Positions 5,964 through 10,146 of a DNA stretch of 10,146 nt are shown piece by piece. The position numbers and the translations under genes are program-made. Each line of letters starts with the position of its first letter. The first letter of the stretch is position 1. Origin of the DNA: Actinomycetota bacterium (GTDB taxonomy: Bacteria; Actinomycetota; Actinomycetes; Nanopelagicales; Nanopelagicaceae); NCBI GenBank assembly GCA_009702465.1, contig WLHY01000025.1:1-10146 (forward strand), in the 5' to 3' direction. The notes beneath the pieces are model-generated. The model searched no databases. It worked only from the letters and a program-made list of their open reading frames with translations, and was not told where the DNA came from.

Positions 5964-7070
5964 CTATTTTGTGCGGGCATGCTTCTTCTCAATCACCTGA
6001 TTCTTCTTACTCTGCTTAATCACCAATACAGATACAGCAAAGATAAGTACGCCGGATAACAGGGCGAACCAAATTGGAATAAAGGCAGCTATTGCAGTTG
6101 GTACGGCAAACATCGCTGTCCAAAGATAAAGAACCACAGTTGTGCGCTGTTGCGTTAATCCCATACGCATGATGCGGTGGTGGATATGTTCTCTATCTGC
6201 CGAAAAGGGGGATCGCCCAGCTCGCAGACGACGAATTATCGCCATCGCAAAATCCAACAATGGAATAGCTAAAACGGTAAATGGCAAGAGCAGTGGCAGG
6301 AGCGCATTACCTGAGTTTTCCGCGGTGATGGCAGATGCATCTACCTGGCCAGTTAATGTAATAGCTGAAGCGCTAATCATTAACCCTAAAAACATTGCGC
6401 CAGAATCTCCCATAAAGATCTGTGCTGGATAGAAATTGTGCGGTAAAAATCCTAGGCAAAGGCCGATCACAATTGCCGTAATTAAAGATGGTGCACCTGC
6501 GCGACTAAATCCATTGATGACCGCCAACAGGTAGGAGAAGGCGAAGAAGGATGCGGCGCAGATTGCCACAATTCCAGTAGCTAAACCATCTAACCCATCG
6601 ACAAAGTTAATGGCATTAATTACTACCATGACAAAAACAATTGTTAGTAACTGGCCAATATTTGCTGGAACTGTAGTGATTCCATTTATTGGCAGCCATA
6701 AAATTTGTACTCCGTAAATTAATAAAATTCCACCAGCTACTGCTTGACCGGCAAATTTTGTAATTGGATCAAGCTCAAAGCGATCATCAATTAAGCCTAG
6801 AAATAAAATAAAGGTACCGGCAAGAAAGATACCGGTTGCTTCTCGACCAAATGATTTTGCAACTAATGGCAAGTGGTTAACTATTACCAAAGTCAGCGCC
6901 ATCGATAACCACATCGCTAAACCACCCCATCTTGGAGTTGGCTTAACATGGACATCTCGGGATCTAATCTTCATTACCGCACCAGATTTAATTGCTAGAT
7001 CTCTAACAAATGGGGTAATCAAGTAGCAAATAATTGCGGCGATTAAGACAGTTACTAGATATTCGCGCAT
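5964..7070 (-). CDS. wecA: Polyprenyl-phosphate N-acetylhexosamine-1-phosphate transferase (WecA/Rfe/MraY family)
   Basis: Transfers a sugar-1-phosphate (probably GlcNAc-1-P from UDP-GlcNAc) to a lipid phosphate carrier at the inner membrane face, the first step of a cell-envelope glycan. The 368-residue protein is a multi-helix membrane protein with all the family's cytoplasmic motifs: PRWGG (46-50), the Mg2+-binding DD95-96 in LIDDRFELDP, NAINFVDGLDGLA (152-164), the catalytic Asp region with D222 in FMGDSGAMFLG, and HIHHR (295-299). The last motif fits WecA/TagO-type enzymes better than MraY. The same gene lies just before atpI in Streptomyces and Mycobacterium, where the product acts in wall polysaccharide synthesis. 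The start is 20 bases after glyA, with AGAAG close to the ATG. The tail after about 350 is basic and cytoplasmic. Confidence 0.92.
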   Translation of the reverse strand: MREYLVTVLIAAIICYLITPFVRDLAIKSGAVMKIRSRDVHVKPTPRWGGLAMWLSMALTLVIVNHLPLVAKSFGREATGIFLAGTFILFLGLIDDRFELDPITKFAGQAVAGGILLIYGVQILWLPINGITTVPANIGQLLTIVFVMVVINAINFVDGLDGLATGIVAICAASFFAFSYLLAVINGFSRAGAPSLITAIVIGLCLGFLPHNFYPAQIFMGDSGAMFLGLMISASAITLTGQVDASAITAENSGNALLPLLLPFTVLAIPLLDFAMAIIRRLRAGRSPFSADREHIHHRIMRMGLTQQRTTVVLYLWTAMFAVPTAIAAFIPIWFALLSGVLIFAVSVLVIKQSKKNQVIEKKHARTK

Positions 7071-7090
7071 ATCTTCTTAAACTTTTTTAC

Positions 7091-8392
7091 TTATTTTGCA
7101 GGAGCTGGGTAGACCGGGAAGGCACTGCATAGTTGATTGACCTCAGCCTTTATTGCCTTTGCCTTGCTTTCATCATCTCCATCTTTAATTGCTCGAGCAA
7201 TTAAAGAAGCAATTTTTTTCATCTCGGCTGCGCCCATACCTTGAGTTGTTGTGGCAGCGGTTCCAACGCGGATTCCAGATGTGACTGCCGGTGTCTCTGG
7301 ATCATATGGAATCGCATTTTTATTTAAGGTAATTCCAGAGTTACCACATCTCTCATCAGCAACCTTGCCGGTTACACCAGTTGATCTAATATCAATTAGC
7401 GCTAAGTGGGTTTGCGTACCACCTGAAACGGCGCGCATTCCCTCATCAACTAAATCATTAGCCAGTGCCTGACAGTTCTCAACTACTTTTTTAGCGTATG
7501 CCTGATAACCAGGTGTTGCACACTCTTTAAGTGCAATCGCTTTGCCAGCAACTGCGCTCATGATTGGCCCACCCTGCATACCTGGAAATACCGCTTTATC
7601 AATCGCGGCTGCATGCGCAGCTTTAGCCAAGATCATTCCACCACGTGGGCCACGTAAAACCTTATGGGTTGTAAAGGAGACAACATCTGCATATGGAACT
7701 GGGGATGGAATAGCTTTTCCAGCAACTAAGCCGATGAAGTGCGCAGCATCTACCCACATAATTGCACCAACCTCATCACAAATTTGGCGTACCTTTTCAA
7801 AATCAATTAGTGATGGATATGCGGTTGCACCGGAGCAAATCATCTTTGGTTTATGTTCTATTGCTAAATCCCGCAGTTGATCATAATCAATCAACTCATT
7901 GTCTTGACGAACTCCGTAAGAAACTACGTTAAACCACTTGCCAGAGAAATTTACCTTTGAACCATGAGTTAAGTGACCGCCGTGAGGTAGTGACATCGCA
8001 AGTACTGTGTCACCAGGTTTAGTAAATGCTTGGTACACCGCAACATTTGCGCTGGCACCAGAGTGTGGTTGTAAATTTGCATGCTCTGCGCCAAATAATT
8101 GTTTGGCTCGCTCATTGCCAATCTCTTCAACCTTATCGACCTCTTCGCAGCCGCCGTAATAACGCTTTCCTGGATAACCTTCAGCGTATTTATTTGAAAG
8201 TGTCGAACCCATCGCTGCTAAAACTGCAGGAGATGTAAAGTTTTCACTAGCAATTAATTGCAAACCATTACGTTGTCTCTCTAATTCAGAGATAACGACC
8301 GCAGCAATCTCTGGATCTTGGTTTTGCATCGCTGTGAAATCGGGCCCGTAATACTCTTGGGTGATTGGGTGTTTTAAGTGGCGGTCGGACAT
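7091..8392 (-). CDS. glyA: Serine hydroxymethyltransferase
   Basis: A PLP enzyme that converts serine and tetrahydrofolate to glycine and 5,10-methylene-THF, the main one-carbon source of the cell. The 433-residue protein has IASENFTSP (47-55), the YAEGYPGKRYYGG substrate region (69-81), HSGASAN (110-116), the PLP-pairing D215 and H218 in VDAAHFIGLVAG, and the Schiff-base lysine K244 in SFTTHKVLRGPRGG. Nothing catalytic is missing. The N-terminus is about 20 residues longer than in many bacterial enzymes before QDPEIA; M22 could be an alternative start but has no ribosome site, so the longer form is kept. The upstream gap of 50 bases is too short for a glycine or THF riboswitch. Position between the sua5-like and wecA genes matches other actinobacteria. 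Confidence 0.98.
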   Translation of the reverse strand: MSDRHLKHPITQEYYGPDFTAMQNQDPEIAAVVISELERQRNGLQLIASENFTSPAVLAAMGSTLSNKYAEGYPGKRYYGGCEEVDKVEEIGNERAKQLFGAEHANLQPHSGASANVAVYQAFTKPGDTVLAMSLPHGGHLTHGSKVNFSGKWFNVVSYGVRQDNELIDYDQLRDLAIEHKPKMICSGATAYPSLIDFEKVRQICDEVGAIMWVDAAHFIGLVAGKAIPSPVPYADVVSFTTHKVLRGPRGGMILAKAAHAAAIDKAVFPGMQGGPIMSAVAGKAIALKECATPGYQAYAKKVVENCQALANDLVDEGMRAVSGGTQTHLALIDIRSTGVTGKVADERCGNSGITLNKNAIPYDPETPAVTSGIRVGTAATTTQGMGAAEMKKIASLIARAIKDGDDESKAKAIKAEVNQLCSAFPVYPAPAK

Positions 8393-8442
8393 GTGGCAAG
8401 CCTAAAGGTTTCAATGAAAAATGCTAGGTATTGGCTAAGAAA

Positions 8443-9084
8443 TTAAGTGAAAATATCTGGTATAACCTCAGATAATTGATTGTTATTGATCACACCACTG
8501 CGCTTGATCTTAAGGCCGGTGCCAGTTGCATTAATAATTGTGCTCTTACCAGGTGAGGTAATAACGCCATCGGCAAAGATCACTCCAACATCACTCTCAT
8601 TAATCGGCAGTGTTGCTAAATCTAAGGTGGCAGCTTTTCCACTTAATGCAGCAGCTGCCACCACAAGTGGCCCAGTATTCTTCAAGATTTGTAATAAAAA
8701 CTTATGGTTTGGAACACGAAGATTTACCTTACCTAATCGCCCACTATCTCCTAAGTTCCAACTTAAGCCAGGTTGCGTATCAAACGTAATTGACAATGGG
8801 CCAGGCCAAAACTTCGCCGTTAATAATTTAATTTCACTTGAAACAACTGTAACTAAACCGGTTAACACCGAGGCATCTCGAATAAAAACCTGCGGAACTA
8901 CACCCTCTGCATCACCGCGCAAAATATGAACCGCTTTAACCGCATCCTTTTTGAAGGCATCACACAAGTAGATATAACCAAACTCAGAGGGTGCAACAAT
9001 TACCTCACCGGCATTTATATTGCGAAGCGCAGTTTCAACAGCAATATCAAATGCCTGATCTGTCAGATCAATTCGCTGCGCCAT
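8443..9084 (-). CDS. TsaC/Sua5/YrdC-fold protein with eroded active site
   Basis: The family makes threonylcarbamoyl-AMP for the t6A37 modification of ANN-decoding tRNAs. The 213-residue protein keeps family landmarks: FWPGPLS (92-98), SWNLGDSG (108-115, typical of actinobacterial members), NLRVPNH (121-127), ALSG (146-149) and STIINATG (181-188). The substrate-binding motifs are changed: the usual PTDTVYGL reads PSEFGYIY (32-39), the K-x-R motif aligns to G57-D-A59, and the S-A-N triplet aligns to A144-A-A146. All four residues of the Lys/Arg/Ser/Asn set therefore appear replaced, without a frameshift or gap. Threonylcarbamoyl-AMP synthase activity is doubtful; a pseudoenzyme or altered-specificity role is possible. 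AGGAG (9090-9094) is 5 bases before the ATG, so it is probably well translated. It is the positional ortholog of actinobacterial sua5, after prmC. Confidence 0.85.
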   Translation of the reverse strand: MAQRIDLTDQAFDIAVETALRNINAGEVIVAPSEFGYIYLCDAFKKDAVKAVHILRGDAEGVVPQVFIRDASVLTGLVTVVSSEIKLLTAKFWPGPLSITFDTQPGLSWNLGDSGRLGKVNLRVPNHKFLLQILKNTGPLVVAAAALSGKAATLDLATLPINESDVGVIFADGVITSPGKSTIINATGTGLKIKRSGVINNNQLSEVIPDIFT

Positions 9085-9104
9085 TAATACTCCTGATCCT
9101 CGCC

Positions 9105-9971
9105 TTAAACTCTGATGCCAGATGTAAATCTATCTCGACCAGTTAAGTCTGAGATACCTTGCAGGTTGGTAAATTCATTGGCCATAGCTTGCTTAATTAA
9201 CTGACCCTGGCTCTCGTGGTGCTCAATGATGAAGTAACCACCACTTTTTAATAACCGAGCTGCTGCTGCAATAAATTGCACAGGTACCGCCATACCATCA
9301 CCATCGCCACCACGAAGTGCTAACTCTGGTTCAAAACCAATTACCTCATGTGGCAACGGTTGCTGATTTGGAATATACGGTGGATTAGCCACTACAACAT
9401 CTGCCTTCACACCTTCTAATGCCGTCGCAACATCTTCAACTACTACCCGAGTCGCCAATTCATACTTACTGATATTTAAATTTAACCAATGTGCTGCCTC
9501 TGGTGATTTTTCAACGGCAACAACAGTGACATCTATTCCTTTAATCGCTGCCTCTGTTGCAATTGCGATTGAGATCGCACCGCTGCCGGCGCCTAGATCA
9601 ACCACACTCTTAATCTCTGAAGTATTGGAATCATCTATTTTTTTACTTTGCAAAAAACCAATTGCCCGATCAACTAAAATTTCGGTTTCTGGGCGGGGAA
9701 TTAAGACCCCTTCGCCTACAGATAACTCTAGATATCTAAATGGTGCGCTACCAGTTATGTACTGAACCGGTTTTCCTAAAACTCGTTGTTCAACTAAACC
9801 TTGAAACTCTTCACTTATCCGAGCGACCTCCTCGCTAGGTAATTCAAAGGTAGAGGTAATTAATTGTTTACGGGATACGCCAATAACATGTGCTAATAAG
9901 ATCTCAGCATCTACGGCAGAGATCTGGTTCTTCTCAAATAGGGCAACCGCATCTCTTAAAAGATTACGCAT
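9105..9971 (-). CDS. prmC: Peptide chain release factor N5-glutamine methyltransferase
   Basis: PrmC (HemK) methylates the glutamine of the GGQ motif in release factors RF1 and RF2 with S-adenosylmethionine, increasing termination efficiency. The 288-residue protein has the N-terminal helical RF-binding domain (about 1-75, with PVQYITGSAPFRYLEL at 68-83), then LIPRPETEILVD (90-101), the SAM-binding VVDLGAGSGAISIAIA (123-138), and the substrate-glutamine motif NPPYIP (196-201) followed by EPELALRGGDGDG (214-226). All expected motifs are intact. It starts 12 bases after the prfA stop, and its substrate gene immediately precedes it, the usual bacterial pairing. The ribosome site is weak (AGCGG region), so coupling to prfA is likely. 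It ends 20 bases before the sua5-like gene. Confidence 0.98.
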   Translation of the reverse strand: MRNLLRDAVALFEKNQISAVDAEILLAHVIGVSRKQLITSTFELPSEEVARISEEFQGLVEQRVLGKPVQYITGSAPFRYLELSVGEGVLIPRPETEILVDRAIGFLQSKKIDDSNTSEIKSVVDLGAGSGAISIAIATEAAIKGIDVTVVAVEKSPEAAHWLNLNISKYELATRVVVEDVATALEGVKADVVVANPPYIPNQQPLPHEVIGFEPELALRGGDGDGMAVPVQFIAAAARLLKSGGYFIIEHHESQGQLIKQAMANEFTNLQGISDLTGRDRFTSGIRV

Positions 9972-9983
9972 ACGTGCCGCTTA

Positions 9984-10146
9984 TTAATTTTCGCCAGCAA
10001 GCTTTGAAGCTCGATCACTATCTAGAAGCGCTTGGATTACCGCCTCTAAATCACCATTCATAACTGAATCTAAATTATTTGCTTTGTAATTTACCCGGTG
10101 ATCACTTAACCGATTCTCTGGAAAGTTATAGGTACGAATTCGCTCG
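9984..10146 (-). CDS. prfA: Peptide chain release factor 1, C-terminal 53 residues (runs off the right edge)
   Basis: Read in from the right edge, with one base of an incomplete codon at 10146. The 53 residues begin [20 protein letters not shown], which is the RF1-type [16 protein letters not shown] segment just after the GGQ domain, and end with the usual acidic C-terminal helix ([19 protein letters not shown]). RF1 recognises UAA and UAG; the recognition loop and GGQ lie outside the window. The gene ends in tandem TAA TAA stops (9981-9986), 12 bases before prmC. The prfA-prmC order is conserved across bacteria and matches their enzyme-substrate relation. Confidence 0.95.
   Translation of the reverse strand, partial: ERIRTYNFPENRLSDHRVNYKANNLDSVMNGDLEAVIQALLDSDRASKLAGEN

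Noticed and set aside
8393..8442. Glycine or THF riboswitch upstream of glyA
   Set aside because: The gap is only 50 bases, too short for either aptamer, and no matching structure is visible.
8480..8929. 149-codon open frame on the plus strand opposite the Sua5-like gene
   Set aside because: Antisense shadow of a recognisable gene, with no ribosome site or domain pattern.
8443..9084. Calling the Sua5-like gene a pseudogene
   Set aside because: The frame is complete, length is normal, the ribosome site is good and fold motifs are kept; the changes are substitutions focused on the active site, not random decay.

Overview
Overall: this is a single, tightly packed co-directional gene cluster on the minus strand. 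It carries the end of a translation-factor block and almost the complete F1Fo ATP synthase operon. In transcription order (right to left) the genes are prfA (3' end only), prmC, a tsaC/Sua5-like gene, glyA, a wecA-type glycosyltransferase gene, atpI, an atpZ-like gene, atpB, atpE, atpF, atpH, atpA, atpG and atpD (5' end only). Gaps run from a 1-base overlap to about 160 bases. No tRNA, rRNA, mobile element, CRISPR array or convincing intrinsic terminator was seen, and no stretch over 300 bases lacks a gene.

Organism: the order prfA-prmC-sua5-glyA-wecA-atpI-atpB is the known actinobacterial arrangement. The proteins agree: a Streptomyces-like c subunit, separate b and long delta subunits, and an alpha subunit with an actinobacterial C-terminal tail. 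Base composition is low for that phylum (visibly AT-rich, roughly low-to-mid 40s % GC by eye, not counted), and the genes are short and closely spaced. A streamlined freshwater actinobacterium of the acI/Nanopelagicales type is the best guess; this is inference from gene order and composition.

Right part (about 7,090-10,146): RF1 is followed by the methyltransferase that modifies its GGQ glutamine, then a YrdC-fold protein from the t6A-tRNA family, then serine hydroxymethyltransferase. The YrdC-fold protein is the oddest gene here: it keeps the fold signatures but appears to have lost the Lys/Arg/Ser/Asn residues of the active site. Middle (about 5,300-7,070): a polyprenyl-phosphate HexNAc-1-phosphate transferase for cell-envelope glycans and two small membrane proteins of the ATP synthase assembly/AtpI type.

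Left part (1-5,139): the Fo genes a, c, b, then delta, alpha, gamma and beta. Points of interest are an internally duplicated delta subunit with a gapless 90-residue period, a c subunit with an alanine-rich helix 1 in place of the usual glycine motif, small inverted repeats at atpB, atpE/atpF and atpH/atpA junctions, and a TTG start for atpB set by its Shine-Dalgarno site. The window is mainly a conventional housekeeping region; I found no new multi-gene system in it.
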